Positions 1-10,241 of a DNA stretch of 64,000 bases are shown one piece after another. This DNA is from Polaromonas sp. (GTDB lineage Bacteria > Pseudomonadota > Gammaproteobacteria > Burkholderiales > Burkholderiaceae_C), in contig NZ_JAQSDN010000054.1 in NCBI RefSeq assembly GCF_029945925.1, positions 14,126 through 78,125 of the forward strand, read 5' to 3'. A program made the translations under genes and the position numbers. Each line of letters opens with the position of its first letter. Position 1 is the stretch's first letter. Under the pieces are notes generated by a model. That model searched no databases. It saw nothing but the letters and a program-made list of their open reading frames with translations, and was not told the DNA's origin.

Positions 1-55
1 GCTGGTGCTCAGGGTGCCGGTGGCGGTCACACTGACCGCGCCGCCGTTGCCGTTG
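1..55 (-). repeat. 55-bp direct repeat inside tpsA, copy 1
   Basis: Identical over 55 bases to 2164-2218. The offset of 2163 bp is a multiple of three, so both copies encode the same Gly/Asn/Thr/Val-rich peptide. It may extend left of the window. Confidence 0.9.
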
Positions 56-3000
56 GCCCCGCCGACCGTGCTCAAGGCGCCCAAGGTGGTGTTGCTGCCC
101 GTGAGTGTGAGGGAGCCTGCGGCGCCGCCCGTGCCCGTGCCGGTCGCCCCACCCGTCGATGCCGTGATGCTGCTCGTACCCAGTGTGCCGCTGCCGGTGA
201 TGGACACCACGCCTGCGTTGCCGCCGGCCTGGTTGGTGCCGTTGGCTGCGCTGCCGCTGGCGGTGATGGCGCCGGTGATGGACCGGTTCACGCCGGTGAT
301 CGTGATGTTGCCGGCGTTGCTGCCGGCGCGTGTGCCTGCCGCCAGCACGGTACCGCTGGTGCCCAGCGTTCCGGTCACCGTCACCCCCGCCTGCGAAGAC
401 AGGGTCACGGCGCCGCCATTGCCGCCTGCACCGCCGGCGGTATTTATCGCCAGGGTCGTGAGGTTGGCGCCGGCTGCGCCGTTGGTGACGCTGATGCTGC
501 CGGCGACGCCGCTGGCGCCTGTACCCACCGCTGCACCTGTACGCACGGTCAGGGAGCCCAATGCAATGTCGCCAGCGCCGCTGTTGCTCACGCTGATGCT
601 GCCGGCATTGCCGCCCGCGCCACCAGTGGTCGAACCGCCCGCGCCGCTGGCCGTTATCGCGCCGGTCTGCGTGATGCCGTTGGTGGAGGTAATTGAGATA
701 GCTGCGCCGTTGCCACCCGTCTGGCTGGTACCCGCGCCTACACCTGCCGAGCCGCTGGCCGTGATGACCGCTGCCGTGACCCCCGCTCCCGTGATGTTGA
801 CCGTGCCTGCGTTTCGCCCTGTGCTGTTGGCAGCGGCTGTTCCGCCTGAAGTGATGATGGCGCCCACCCCTACTGTCTGCGTACCCGTGATACTCACCGC
901 ACCGCCATCACCGTTGGCGGCGCCGGTGGTGGTGATGGCGCCGGTGGAGATGGCCTTGCCGCTCAGGCTCAGGCTCGTCCCGGCGCCCGTGCTGGCACCG
1001 GTGATGGTGATGTCACCTTTGTTGGTCGTGCGGTTGGTGTCAATCGTCACGCCGTTGGCCAGCGTCACCGCACCGGTGACCGTCGCGTTGTTGGCCGCAA
1101 CATCGGCCGTGGTGATGTCACCGCGCAGCGTCGTGGTCGCCGCCGTCAGGGCTGCCGAGGCGATTTCGTTGCCTGCACCGATCTGGCCGACGCTGAGCGT
1201 GCTGGTGCCGGCGTTGAGGCTGACCGTTTCTGCCGAGTTGCCGCGGATGCCGGCAAAGGCGTTGATGGCGCCGTTATTGGTGCCTACGCTGAGGTTGGAG
1301 CCGTCGGCCAGCAGCAGCGTGCCGCCGTTGGCGTTGGCCGCGTTGCCGAAGGTGATGGTGTCTGCGCTGCTGGTGAAGGTGGTCGCGGCGCCGGCGTTGA
1401 CCTTGAGAGTATTGCCCGCCGTGGCAACGTAAGTCTGCGCGTTGGCGTTGTACGTGGTGCCGGTGAAGCTGATCTCGCCGGCATCGGCGCCGGCCGTGCT
1501 TGCCGTCAATGTCGTGGCGCCGGTCACCCCAGCGGCTGCCCCACCGATGTTGGCCACGCTGATATCGTTGCCCGTGACCGTCAGCGCCGACAGGGCCGTC
1601 GTCCCGCCCGTGGTGCCGCCCAGCGTCACATCGCCCCTTCCGGCCGTCAGGACCAGCGCGCGTGCTGCGCCGTTGCTGTTGACTGCGCCGTCGAGCCCGA
1701 TGTTGCCGCCCGCACCCGCGCCGGCGTTGCCGCCCGCTGCGTTGAGGGTGACCGTCGCCGCGTTGAGCAGCGCCGCGTCCCTGACGCGTATGTTCGCGCC
1801 GCTGCCCGAGGCCGCCCCGCCAATCTGGTTGCCGCCCTGCGCTGTCAGGCTGCCGCCCAGCGTGATGACCGGCGTTGCCCCGCCTGCGTCCAGCGTGATC
1901 GCGCCAGCGTTGCCGCCTGCCGTCGTGCCCGAGGCGCCCGCGTTGCCGCCGCTCGTGGTGATGGCCGCCACCGTGACATCACCGCCCGTCGAGGACACCG
2001 ACACCGCTGCGCCGTTACCACCCGCCTGGTCGGCGCCGTTGCCGGCGCTGCCGCCCGCGGTGATGGCCGCCGCGGTGAGGGCTGCGCCAGCCTGCAGGGT
2101 GACGGTGCCCGCGGTGCGCCCGGCGGTGCCGGCCTGGGCTGTGCCGCCGCCTGTGCCAATCGTGCTGGTGCTCAGGGTGCCGGTGGCGGTCACACTGACC
2201 GCGCCGCCGTTGCCGTTGCCGCCGCCGCGGGTGGTGATGACCCCTGCGGTGACGTTGCCGGCCGTGTTGCTCACATTGATGCTGCCTGCCACCCCTCCGG
2301 CACCCGTGCCCACGCCAGCACCAGTCTGCGCCGTCAGCGTGCCCACGCTGACGGCACCCGCCACCGTGTTGCTCACCGTGAGGCTGCCGGCGTTGCCTCC
2401 TGTCTGGCCGGCGCCGTTGCCCGTGCTGCCGCTGGCGCTGATGCCGGCCGTTGTGACACCCCCTACGCCGGTGATGTTCACCGCGCCACCTGCACGCCCA
2501 ACATTGCCCGCACTTGCCGTCCCGCCTGTGGCCGTGATTGCACCGGCCAGATTGACCACGCCGGCAGACGTGATGCTCAACTGGCCGGCGTCGGCATTGG
2601 CCGCCCCGGTGGTGGTGATGCTGCCTGCCGCCGTGCTGGTCACGCTGGCCCCCGACAACGTGATGCCACCGGCCTGAGAACTCAGGGCGGCGCCCAGTGC
2701 CAACGTGCCGGCGCCGCTGTTGTCGGCATCGGCCTTGAGGTTGATGGCACCCGCCCCGGTGACACTGAGCGCCGCGTTGACGTTGATGTTGTTGTTGGCC
2801 TCAAGGCTGATGCTGCGGCTTCCTGTGACGGCCAATGCATTGCTGAGCGTGATGTCGTTGCCTGCCTGAAGAGTGATGTTCCCTGCAACCGCGTTGAGGG
2901 TTGCCACGGACACGGTTTGCGTCGTGCCGGACTGTGCCGCAAAGGTGCTGACATCGGCATAGGTCGCCGGTCCGGCGTTGCTGACAATAATGTTCAGCGG

Positions 3001-4341
3001 ATCCAGCAGCAAGGTGCCCGCCTCACCGCGGGCCGCCCCGAGGTTGGCGGAACCGTCGAACGCCAGGGTCTGTTTACCGGAGACTTCGGCAAAACCGCCA
3101 TGGCCGGAGTCGGACCCACCGGTTGCCTTGATCGCGCCATAAAACCCGGTGGCAGCATCCGACCAGACAACCACCTTGCCGCCATCACCTGAGCCGGCGG
3201 CACTCGCGTCGATCACCACATCTCGCGCTACCAGGGTCAGGGAGGCGTTCTGCTCTACACCCTTGCCCTGGTAGTTACCGCCAATCAGCACAGTGCCGCC
3301 GCCGACCTGCCCCGATGCGTCAATTCGTGCGCCCGCGGCCAGAAACACCTTGTCGCCCAGTACCTTGACCGTGCCACCGGTTTGCCCGCCATCTGCACCG
3401 GAGGCATTGAGCTCACCACTCACAGCCACGACGCCGGTTTTTCCGCCGCTCAGCACAATCAGGCCGTTGCGCTCGGTGGCGGAAGTGGCGCGTATCACGC
3501 CGGTCTGGTTGATGACGGTGGCCATCACATCGCCCAGTGCGCTGGCCAGCACGGCGACCTGCCCCCCCTGCGCCGTGATCACGCCGCTGTTGGCGGCGAC
3601 GGCGTTGGCTGCTGCGGCATCAACCGAAAAGCTCACCAGGCCCGCGCCTGAGGTGTCCACCGAAACACGCGCGCCCGCCACCAGCCCCACCGAGCCGGCG
3701 TCGGCGTTGATGGACCCGCTGTTGCTCACGCTGGGGGCGGCCAGCAACACGTAGCCGCCGCGCGCGGCCCGGATGTTTCCGCCGTTGGTCACGGTACTTG
3801 CATTGCCATTGCTGCTAAAGGTGTAGCGGCTGGCCATGAAGTCTTCGTTGCTCAGAGCCAGGGTGGACGCGACCAGTCCGCCCACATGGACTTGCGCACC
3901 GGGCGCAAACATGACACCGGCGGGGTTGATCAGGAACACCTGGCCATTGGCGCTGAGCGAGCCATAAATGGAGGACGGAGCCGCTCCCACCACCCGGTTC
4001 AGCGCGACCGAGGCCGCACCAGGCTGCACAAACTGCATCGACTGCCCCGTGTCGATATTGAAGCTCTGCCAATTCAGGATGGCTTTGTCGCTGCCCTGGG
4101 TCACCACCATGGCATTGGCGTTGGGTGTGCTGATGTTTGCCTGGCCGGCCACGAGGCTGGCGCCCTCGGGCAGGGCCGTCGCCAGCGTTGAAAAGCCCGC
4201 CAGCATGGCTGCCAGCAGGCGCGACAAAACACGGCCGCTGCGCAGGCGATAAGTGGCGGTGAGCTTGCGCGACAGGCGAACCACCACCGTGCGAACCGTC
4301 CAGGGGCGGTAGGCGCCGTGTTTTGCGGATGGATGGGTCAT
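1..4341 (-). CDS. TpsA exoprotein, filamentous-haemagglutinin-like adhesin (3' end beyond window)
   Basis: A large surface or secreted adhesin of a two-partner secretion system, expected to cross the outer membrane through the TpsB encoded just upstream. The minus-strand frame opens at an ATG at 4341. I saw no stop in the lines checked down to base 1, so at least 1447 codons lie here and the C-terminus is missing. The N-terminus has a long basic region before a hydrophobic stretch, then the secretion (TPS) domain with NPAGVMF near residue 140, the family's NPNG-type motif. The remainder is Gly/Asn/Ala/Thr/Val-rich repeats of the GGNGGAV type, expected to fold as a beta-helix. Bases 1-55 recur exactly at 2164-2218, in frame. 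No strong ribosome-binding site is visible. The family is clear; the ligand is unknown. Confidence 0.85.
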   Translation of the reverse strand, partial: MTHPSAKHGAYRPWTVRTVVVRLSRKLTATYRLRSGRVLSRLLAAMLAGFSTLATALPEGASLVAGQANISTPNANAMVVTQGSDKAILNWQSFNIDTGQSMQFVQPGAASVALNRVVGAAPSSIYGSLSANGQVFLINPAGVMFAPGAQVHVGGLVASTLALSNEDFMASRYTFSSNGNASTVTNGGNIRAARGGYVLLAAPSVSNSGSINADAGSVGLVAGARVSVDTSGAGLVSFSVDAAAANAVAANSGVITAQGGQVAVLASALGDVMATVINQTGVIRATSATERNGLIVLSGGKTGVVAVSGELNASGADGGQTGGTVKVLGDKVFLAAGARIDASGQVGGGTVLIGGNYQGKGVEQNASLTLVARDVVIDASAAGSGDGGKVVVWSDAATGFYGAIKATGGSDSGHGGFAEVSGKQTLAFDGSANLGAARGEAGTLLLDPLNIIVSNAGPATYADVSTFAAQSGTTQTVSVATLNAVAGNITLQAGNDITLSNALAVTGSRSISLEANNNINVNAALSVTGAGAINLKADADNSGAGTLALGAALSSQAGGITLSGASVTSTAAGSITTTGAANADAGQLSITSAGVVNLAGAITATGGTASAGNVGRAGGAVNITGVGGVTTAGISASGSTGNGAGQTGGNAGSLTVSNTVAGAVSVGTLTAQTGAGVGTGAGGVAGSINVSNTAGNVTAGVITTRGGGNGNGGAVSVTATGTLSTSTIGTGGGTAQAGTAGRTAGTVTLQAGAALTAAAITAGGSAGNGADQAGGNGAAVSVSSTGGDVTVAAITTSGGNAGASGTTAGGNAGAITLDAGGATPVITLGGSLTAQGGNQIGGAASGSGANIRVRDAALLNAATVTLNAAGGNAGAGAGGNIGLDGAVNSNGAARALVLTAGRGDVTLGGTTGGTTALSALTVTGNDISVANIGGAAAGVTGATTLTASTAGADAGEISFTGTTYNANAQTYVATAGNTLKVNAGAATTFTSSADTITFGNAANANGGTLLLADGSNLSVGTNNGAINAFAGIRGNSAETVSLNAGTSTLSVGQIGAGNEIASAALTAATTTLRGDITTADVAANNATVTGAVTLANGVTIDTNRTTNKGDITITGASTGAGTSLSLSGKAISTGAITTTGAANGDGGAVSITGTQTVGVGAIITSGGTAAANSTGRNAGTVNITGAGVTAAVITASGSAGVGAGTSQTGGNGAAISITSTNGITQTGAITASGAGGSTTGGAGGNAGSISVSNSGAGDIALGSLTVRTGAAVGTGASGVAGSISVTNGAAGANLTTLAINTAGGAGGNGGAVTLSSQAGVTVTGTLGTSGTVLAAGTRAGSNAGNITITGVNRSITGAITASGSAANGTNQAGGNAGVVSITGSGTLGTSSITASTGGATGTGTGGAAGSLTLTGSNTTLGALSTVGGANGNGGAVSVTATGTLSTS
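2164..2218 (-). repeat. 55-bp direct repeat inside tpsA, copy 2
   Basis: Second exact copy of bases 1-55. The sequences diverge immediately after base 2218. It looks like a remnant of internal duplication in the adhesin repeat region. Confidence 0.9.
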
Positions 4342-4363
4342 GGCTGTTTTCTTGCGCCGCAGC

Positions 4364-6100
4364 TCAGAACCACTTCTGGGCGGACACCCAGGCGCGCGGC
4401 GCCCGGTCCGGATCACCAGTGGAAGGCGTGGACCGGGTTGTGCGCCAGGCCAGGTAGGTGGTGATCAGGAAATTGTTGACTCGCCCGGCCAGCGCGCCTA
4501 TGCCCACCGAACCCAGGGCAATCCGGTTGGTGACGCCCGGCACCGCGGAATCATCCTGGTTGAACCGGACCGTTCCGTAGTCATAAAAGGCCGCCAGGCT
4601 CACCGGCTCGCCGGCCAGCGTGACGGGCGGCGGCAACTGATAACGGTACTCGAGGTTGAGCAGCAGCCCGGCGTCCCCGATGCCTTCGCCCACCGGGTAG
4701 CCCCTCACCCCGTTGGGACCGCCCAGCGCCATTTTTTCGGCCGAGGCAAGGTTTCGCGAGGCCAGTTGGGTCTGGAAACCCACCTGCACACTGGACCCGC
4801 TGCCGAACAGCTGGGTGCGCTGGAATTCGAGGTTGAGCTTGCCGAAGCCGCCTGCCGTCCGCAGGCCGCCGGGGCCCTGGTCGAAACCGCGGCTGATCGC
4901 ATCCAGCCGGGTACGTCCCAGCGTCCCGGTCAACGCGTAACTACTGAAGCCGCCGGATCCGACCACGTCATCAGAGAAATTGCCCAGCAAGCCGATGCGC
5001 GCTGATGCGATGCGGCGCTCGCTGTCATTGGCCGGTGTGGCGATCTGGTCGCTGAATTTTTTGTCTTCCAGGCTGAGCAGACCATACAGGTTGTTCTCGC
5101 GCGAACGGATCAGCGGCCGGGTCAGGGAAACGCCCAGGATGTCCGCTTTGCCGGTGGCCCCCAGCGCTGCAAATTGTTCGCCCAGGGCGTAGTCGGTCCG
5201 GGCGGCACTGACCGCGAGCCGGGTTCCGGCGGCATCGACGGGAACCGCGTATGCCAGGCGGTACAAATTGCTGCGTGTGGCGTCGCTGGTCTGGACGCGC
5301 GCGCTGAACACATCGCCGCGCCCCAGCAGGTTGCTGACATTGAGGTTGGCCGACACATGCAGGGGCCCGGCCGCGCGTGCGCCGAAGTTGTCCACGGCTA
5401 CCGAGCCATCCACCTGCGGACCCTGCGCCCGAATCGTCACGGTCACGTCGGCCTGCCCGGGCCGCTGGCCCGGCTCGACGGTGGCGCTGGCTTCCACGCC
5501 GGCCAGGTCCCGCAGAAGCAGCACGGGCTTGTCCAGCAGGTATTCGCTGATCAACGCCCCGGGTTGCAGATTGGCGCCCACCACGCGCCGGGCGTAGGAC
5601 GCCGACCCGTTGTCGCCCTCGAACTGAATACGGACCCTGCCGATGCGCGCCTCGATCACGGCAATGGTGACCGTCCCGCCGACCGCCTGGAAGGCCTGCT
5701 CGGGCAGATAGGCTTCCGTCAGAAGGTAGCCCTGCGCCCGGTAATGCCGGCTGACAAGGGCAACGGCCTCGGGCAGTCCTGCCAGGTCGGTCTTCCGGTT
5801 GACGCGATCCGCCAGCAGGGCTTCCAGGGTTTGCTGGTCAAAGAGGCTGTTGCCCTCGAAGCGGAAGCCGGCCGGGGTGATGGACACTGCGGCCTGAACC
5901 GGCAGGACCGGTTTTCCGGCAGGCAGGCTGATCGGTGGCGCCCCCGGCTTGGGCAGCATGGGGATCTGGCGTTGCGGTTCCTGCAAGGTACCGGCATCAG
6001 GTCTATGGACTGTCTGGGCGAAAACAGACGTGCCGCCCACGGCCAAAAGCACCAGGCAGGAAACCGGCAAAAAACTGGGCAGCAGGTGGCGACGCTTCAA
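4364..6100 (-). CDS. TpsB outer-membrane transporter (ShlB/FhaC/HecB family)
   Basis: Outer-membrane beta-barrel of the Omp85/TpsB superfamily that exports the downstream TpsA. The 578-residue protein begins with a signal peptide (MKRRHLLPSF followed by a hydrophobic run ending near SVFAQ). A POTRA region follows around residues 75-150 (FRFEGNSLFD, YRAQGYLLTEAYLP), then a second POTRA-like stretch and a barrel containing VDNFGARAAGP. The last residue is Phe (QKWF), the usual outer-membrane insertion signal. The start codon read here is TTG; the next in-frame ATG is about 47 codons later and would lose the signal peptide. The tpsA start lies 22 bp after the stop, so the two genes are almost certainly co-transcribed. 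Confidence 0.9.
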   Translation of the reverse strand: MKRRHLLPSFLPVSCLVLLAVGGTSVFAQTVHRPDAGTLQEPQRQIPMLPKPGAPPISLPAGKPVLPVQAAVSITPAGFRFEGNSLFDQQTLEALLADRVNRKTDLAGLPEAVALVSRHYRAQGYLLTEAYLPEQAFQAVGGTVTIAVIEARIGRVRIQFEGDNGSASYARRVVGANLQPGALISEYLLDKPVLLLRDLAGVEASATVEPGQRPGQADVTVTIRAQGPQVDGSVAVDNFGARAAGPLHVSANLNVSNLLGRGDVFSARVQTSDATRSNLYRLAYAVPVDAAGTRLAVSAARTDYALGEQFAALGATGKADILGVSLTRPLIRSRENNLYGLLSLEDKKFSDQIATPANDSERRIASARIGLLGNFSDDVVGSGGFSSYALTGTLGRTRLDAISRGFDQGPGGLRTAGGFGKLNLEFQRTQLFGSGSSVQVGFQTQLASRNLASAEKMALGGPNGVRGYPVGEGIGDAGLLLNLEYRYQLPPPVTLAGEPVSLAAFYDYGTVRFNQDDSAVPGVTNRIALGSVGIGALAGRVNNFLITTYLAWRTTRSTPSTGDPDRAPRAWVSAQKWF

Positions 6101-6441
6101 GGAAAGTTTGATTGTTAAAAAAATTTACAAAAAGCAACCAATTGCAATAAACATTATTGAGCCTTTCGTCAACAGGTGCGCGGGCTTATTGATGCAAACG
6201 ACTTATAGATGTCGCAGCAATCAAACAAAACGGGGATTTTTCACAAATCCATACGCAGAAAACAACGTAGCCGCTCATGCAACAAACGCTGGCGATAACT
6301 TCTATCCGTGCGGTAGCCAATCTCAATTGGCGAGTTAAATAGTCAATCTATATAGTCTCTAGAACTTGAATAAATTTTAGCTATTTATCAATCTCAGCTG
6401 AAAACTGACACTTCCTCCAACCAGCCCCAAGGAGCATGAAC
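6101..6441. other. AT-rich intergenic region upstream of the TPS pair
   Basis: About 340 bp without a convincing gene, much more A+T-rich than its surroundings and with several A and T runs. It separates the divergent tpsB and DUF2061 genes and must hold promoters for both. I could not assign -35/-10 boxes with confidence. The composition would suit binding by an H-NS-like silencer or suggest transferred DNA, but that is inference. Confidence 0.5.
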
Positions 6442-6684
6442 ATGGCCAAGCTTGTACGTGCCAATTTGCCCACGTTGAAAAAGACGGCCAGCTACTACTT
6501 GGTTCACGTCACGGTGGCAGCAGCCGTGGCGTTTGCCGTGACCGGCAACCTGCTGCTGTCCCTCACACTGAGCCTGCTCGAGCCGGCGATTCAGGCCATT
6601 GCCTTTTTCTTCCACGAAAAGGCCTGGCAACGCTGGGGCGGCCGGGCCGCCGCAACACCGGCTGCGATGGGCGCCAGCGCCTGA
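6442..6684 (+). CDS. DUF2061 small membrane protein
   Basis: A predicted inner-membrane protein of 80 residues. The sequence KKTASYYLVHVTVAAAVAFA, then a second hydrophobic segment with SLLEPAIQAIAFFFHEKAW, matches the DUF2061 family as I know it: two helices and a conserved L-E-P motif followed by a His-Glu motif. The function of the family is not established. AAGGAG lies seven bases before the ATG at 6442; the ATG two codons earlier is too close to it. It appears to be a single-gene unit, divergent from tpsB. Confidence 0.75.
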   Translation: MAKLVRANLPTLKKTASYYLVHVTVAAAVAFAVTGNLLLSLTLSLLEPAIQAIAFFFHEKAWQRWGGRAAATPAAMGASA

Positions 6685-6875
6685 ACCCCGCGCCACTTGC
6701 TCTATCGGCGCGGTCCGCGCGGTCAAGTGACCCCTGATCTATGTGGAAAAGTCAAAAGCGCTGCACCGTTTTGCGTAGATCCACGTACTAGGGTTTTCCC
6801 CTTGGACGACCTACAATCGCAGACCTTACAAAAAAATGACGGCCCTGCCGGGGCCGCCGCTCAGGAGACAACTTC

Positions 6876-9188
6876 ATGCCCGCAGTGCCAGCCACCCCCG
6901 ACAGCCAGGAAAAGCGCGACGAGCTGCGCCGCGCCGCGCTGGAATACCACGAGTTTCCGACTCCCGGCAAGATCGCGATCGCCGCCACCAAGCAGCTGGT
7001 CAACCAGCGCGATCTGGCACTGGCCTACTCGCCCGGCGTCGCGGCCCCCTGCGAGGAAATCGTCAAGGATCCGAATGCGGCATTCAAATACACCAGCCGC
7101 GGCAACCTGGTGGCGGTGGTGACCAATGGCACGGCCGTGCTGGGCCTCGGTGACATCGGCCCGCTGGCCTCCAAGCCGGTCATGGAAGGCAAGGGCGTGC
7201 TGTTCAAGAAGTTCGCCGGCATTGACGTCTTCGACATCGAGATTGACGAGAAAGACCCGGCGAAGCTGGTCGACATCATTGCCTCGCTGGAGCCTACCTT
7301 CGGCGCCATCAACCTCGAGGACATCAAGGCGCCGGACTGTTTTTACATCGAGCGCGAACTGCGCAAGCGCATGAAGATCCCGGTGTTTCACGATGACCAG
7401 CATGGCACGGCCATCACGGTCGGCGCCGCGATCCTGAACGCCCTGAAGGTGGTCGGCAAGCACCCGACGCAGGTCAAGCTGGTGACCTCGGGGGCGGGTG
7501 CCGCGGCGCTGGCCTGCCTGGGGCTGCTGCTCAAGCTGGGCATTCCGCGCAGCAACATTTTCGTGACGGACCTGGCCGGCGTGGTCTACGAAGGACGCAC
7601 CGAGCTGATGGACGAAGACAAGATCCAGTTTGCGCAGAAGACCTCGGCGCGGACCTTGGGCGAGATCATTGAAGGTGCAGACATCTTCCTGGGCCTGTCG
7701 GCGGGCGGTGTGCTCAAGAAGGACATGGTCAGCAAAATGGCCGCCAGGCCCATCATTTTTGCGCTGGCCAACCCCAACCCCGAAATCACGCCCGAAGACG
7801 TCAAGTCGGTGCGTGACGACGCCATCATGGCCACCGGCCGCACCGACTATCCAAACCAGGTCAACAACGTCCTGTGTTTCCCCTACATCTTCCGCGGCGC
7901 GCTGGACGCGGGCGCCTCCACCATCACGGTCGAGATGGAAATTGCCGCAGTGCATGCCATTGCCGAGCTGGCGCAGGCCGAGCAGAGCGAGGTGGTGGCC
8001 GCCGCCTACACCGGCGAGCAGCTCGCGTTCGGGCCGGAATACCTGATTCCCAAGCCGTTTGACCCGCGCCTGATGATGAAGATCGCGCCAGCCGTGGCGC
8101 AGGCGGCGGCCGACAGCGGTGTGGCACTGCGTCCGATCACCGACATGGACGCCTACCGGGAGAAGCTCCAGAGCTTTGTCTACGCCTCGGGCACGACCAT
8201 GAAGCCGATTTTTGCGGCCGCCAAGAAGGCCGTCAAAAAGCGCGTGGCCTATGCCGAGGGTGAGGAAGAACGCGTGTTGCGGGCCTGCCAGATCGTCGTG
8301 GACGAGGGCCTGGCCCGGCCGACGCTGATAGGCCGGCCGGCCATCATTGCCCAGCGCATCGAAAAATTCGGCCTGCGGCTGCGTGAGAAGCTCGATTACG
8401 ACGTGGTCAACGTCGAGCAGGATCACCGCTACCGCGACTTCTGGCAAACCTACCACCGCATCATGGAGCGCCAGGGCGTGACCGTGCAGATGGCCAAGAT
8501 CGAGATGCGCCGCCGCCTGACGCTGATTGCGGGCATGCTGCTGCACAAAGGCGATGTGGACGGACTGATCTGCGGCACCTGGGGCACCACCGCTCACCAC
8601 CTGAACTACCTGGACCAGGTGATCGGCAAGCGCCCCGGCGTCTGCACCTATGCCTGCATGAACGGCCTGATGCTGCCGGACCGCCAGGTGTTTCTGGTCG
8701 ACACCCATGTGAACTACGACCCCACGGCCGAGCAGCTGGCCGAGATCACGACCATGGCGGCAGAGGAAATGATGCGCTTTGGCATCAAGCCCAAGGCCGC
8801 GCTGCTGTCGCACTCGAATTTTGGCTCGTCCAATCTTCCCAGCGCACTGAAAATGCGCCACACGCTGCAATTGCTGCGCGATGAAGCCCCGTGGCTGGAA
8901 GTCGATGGTGAAATGCATGGCGATGTGGCGCTGGATGCTGCGTCACGCGCCGCGGTCATGCCCAACAGCACCCTGTCCGGCGAGGCCAATTTGCTGGTTC
9001 TGCCCAACATCGACGCGGCCAACATTGCCTACAACCTGCTCAAAACCGCAGCGGGCGGCAATATCGCCATCGGCCCGGTTCTGCTCGGTGCCGCCAAACC
9101 CATGCACATCCTGACCGCCAGCACCACGGTGCGCCGGATTGTCAACATGACAGCCTTGACCGTGGCAGACGCCAACGCAACCCGATAG
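6876..9188 (+). CDS. maeB: NADP-dependent malic enzyme (MaeB type)
   Basis: Oxidative decarboxylation of malate to pyruvate with NADP+, a cytoplasmic link between the TCA cycle and gluconeogenesis/NADPH supply. The 770-residue length is typical of the MaeB form, which carries a C-terminal phosphotransacetylase-like domain that is usually regulatory. The malic domain covers about residues 1-160 ([23 protein letters not shown]), the NAD(P)-binding domain about 165-400 ([16 protein letters not shown], then a Gly/Ala-rich [11 protein letters not shown] fingerprint), and the PTA-like domain about 430-770. AGGAGA lies about eight bases before the ATG. Confidence 0.95.
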   Translation: MPAVPATPDSQEKRDELRRAALEYHEFPTPGKIAIAATKQLVNQRDLALAYSPGVAAPCEEIVKDPNAAFKYTSRGNLVAVVTNGTAVLGLGDIGPLASKPVMEGKGVLFKKFAGIDVFDIEIDEKDPAKLVDIIASLEPTFGAINLEDIKAPDCFYIERELRKRMKIPVFHDDQHGTAITVGAAILNALKVVGKHPTQVKLVTSGAGAAALACLGLLLKLGIPRSNIFVTDLAGVVYEGRTELMDEDKIQFAQKTSARTLGEIIEGADIFLGLSAGGVLKKDMVSKMAARPIIFALANPNPEITPEDVKSVRDDAIMATGRTDYPNQVNNVLCFPYIFRGALDAGASTITVEMEIAAVHAIAELAQAEQSEVVAAAYTGEQLAFGPEYLIPKPFDPRLMMKIAPAVAQAAADSGVALRPITDMDAYREKLQSFVYASGTTMKPIFAAAKKAVKKRVAYAEGEEERVLRACQIVVDEGLARPTLIGRPAIIAQRIEKFGLRLREKLDYDVVNVEQDHRYRDFWQTYHRIMERQGVTVQMAKIEMRRRLTLIAGMLLHKGDVDGLICGTWGTTAHHLNYLDQVIGKRPGVCTYACMNGLMLPDRQVFLVDTHVNYDPTAEQLAEITTMAAEEMMRFGIKPKAALLSHSNFGSSNLPSALKMRHTLQLLRDEAPWLEVDGEMHGDVALDAASRAAVMPNSTLSGEANLLVLPNIDAANIAYNLLKTAAGGNIAIGPVLLGAAKPMHILTASTTVRRIVNMTALTVADANATR

Positions 9189-9377
9189 GGTGTTTTTAGA
9201 CAGCTAGCACTAACTTATCGCCGCACTGAACGTTGCGATAGACTGCCTGAATTTTGGGCAGGCCCTTGCGTTTTCCTGCCGGATGCGTCAAACTCTACCT
9301 CTTGAAATTTAAGGGTTAACCCGGCAACTGCTAAATAACTGGCGGCTGGCTCTGGTTCAAGAAAGACGGATTTTTCC

Positions 9378-9785
9378 ATGTTGCGAAAAAGTGGGGCCGG
9401 TTGGCGGCTAGCCGCAGCAGTCGTTCTGGCTGCTTTGAGCACGGGTTTCAGCCCGTCCGGCGTAGAGGCCAAAGGGCCAGTCCCCGAGGCCGAACTCAGC
9501 ACGATTTCAGGCGCGGCCCTGCCCGAGCAGGGGCGCCACATGGTCCACTTGATTTACCGGGGGGGCCCGTTCAGGTACGACAAGGACGGTTCGGTGTTTG
9601 GCAATCGGGAAAGAATACTTCCCGCCAAAAATCGCGGTTACTACCGTGAATACACCGTCAGAACCCCAGGTGAGCGCAGTCGGGGCGCCCGGCGCATCGT
9701 TTGTGGTGGTTTTGTACCCACCACGCCCGATGCTTGTTATTACACCGATGATCACTACGCGAGTTTTCGCAGAATCGCTCAATAA
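9378..9785 (+). CDS. Secreted guanyl-specific ribonuclease (barnase / N1-T1 family)
   Basis: A small extracytoplasmic RNase of 135 residues. A signal peptide covers roughly residues 1-32 (LAAAVVLAALSTG). The mature part aligns by eye with barnase: FGNRERILP, then YYREYTV, then DDHYASFRRI at the C-terminus. The barnase catalytic residues appear to be conserved as Glu91, Arg105 and His126. The barstar-like gene begins 54 bp downstream on the same strand, the expected partner that would protect the cytoplasm. The activity is inferred from the family; the natural target is unknown. Confidence 0.85.
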   Translation: MLRKSGAGWRLAAAVVLAALSTGFSPSGVEAKGPVPEAELSTISGAALPEQGRHMVHLIYRGGPFRYDKDGSVFGNRERILPAKNRGYYREYTVRTPGERSRGARRIVCGGFVPTTPDACYYTDDHYASFRRIAQ

Positions 9786-9839
9786 GGTTCAACAGTGATC
9801 GTCAACTTTGAATTATTGACTTAAGAAAGAGACGCGGAG

Positions 9840-10241
9840 ATGGAAACACCACTTCGTACTGTTAGACCCAATATCGTGCAATCCATACGCGCTTTCCGCG
9901 TGCAGGACTTGCAGGATGCTGCCACCCAGCTTGGCCACCACTTCCTCTATGCCAACTTGGGCAACGCCCAGAGCAAGCAGGACGTGCTGGACATGATCGC
10001 GGCACAGTACACATTCCCGGCGCATTTTGGCAAAAACTTTGATGCGCTGTACGACTGCATGACGGACCTGGTTCACAAGTCCGGACCGCAGCCCGGCTTC
10101 ATTGTCCTGCTGGAGCAGATCCCTGCAAATGCCAAATTTGACAAGGAAGCGCGCGAACAACTGCTGGATATCTTCAGGGATGCGGCGGACTACTGGGCGG
10201 ATCGAAAAATTCCGTTCAGATGTTTCTATTCTTTTCTGTAG
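9840..10241 (+). CDS. Barstar-family ribonuclease inhibitor
   Basis: Predicted cytoplasmic inhibitor of the RNase encoded immediately upstream. The 133-residue protein has the barstar core HFGKNFDALYDCMTD around residues 62-76. Its Asp68 and Asp72 match barstar Asp35 and Asp39, which bind the RNase active site. There is an N-terminal extension of about 30 residues compared with classical barstar. No signal peptide is seen. The adjacency and matched families make a barnase/barstar pair very likely. Confidence 0.88.
   Translation: METPLRTVRPNIVQSIRAFRVQDLQDAATQLGHHFLYANLGNAQSKQDVLDMIAAQYTFPAHFGKNFDALYDCMTDLVHKSGPQPGFIVLLEQIPANAKFDKEAREQLLDIFRDAADYWADRKIPFRCFYSFL

Noticed and set aside
5..2677. 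Long Pro/Ala/Val-rich plus-strand frames across 5-1432 and 1442-2677
   Set aside because: They are the antisense of the Gly/Ala/Asn-rich TpsA repeats, which read sensibly on the minus strand with an N-terminal TPS domain.
6861..8918. 685-codon minus-strand frame
   Set aside because: Antisense of maeB. The His/Gln/Arg-rich translation has no family features, and maeB is unmistakable.
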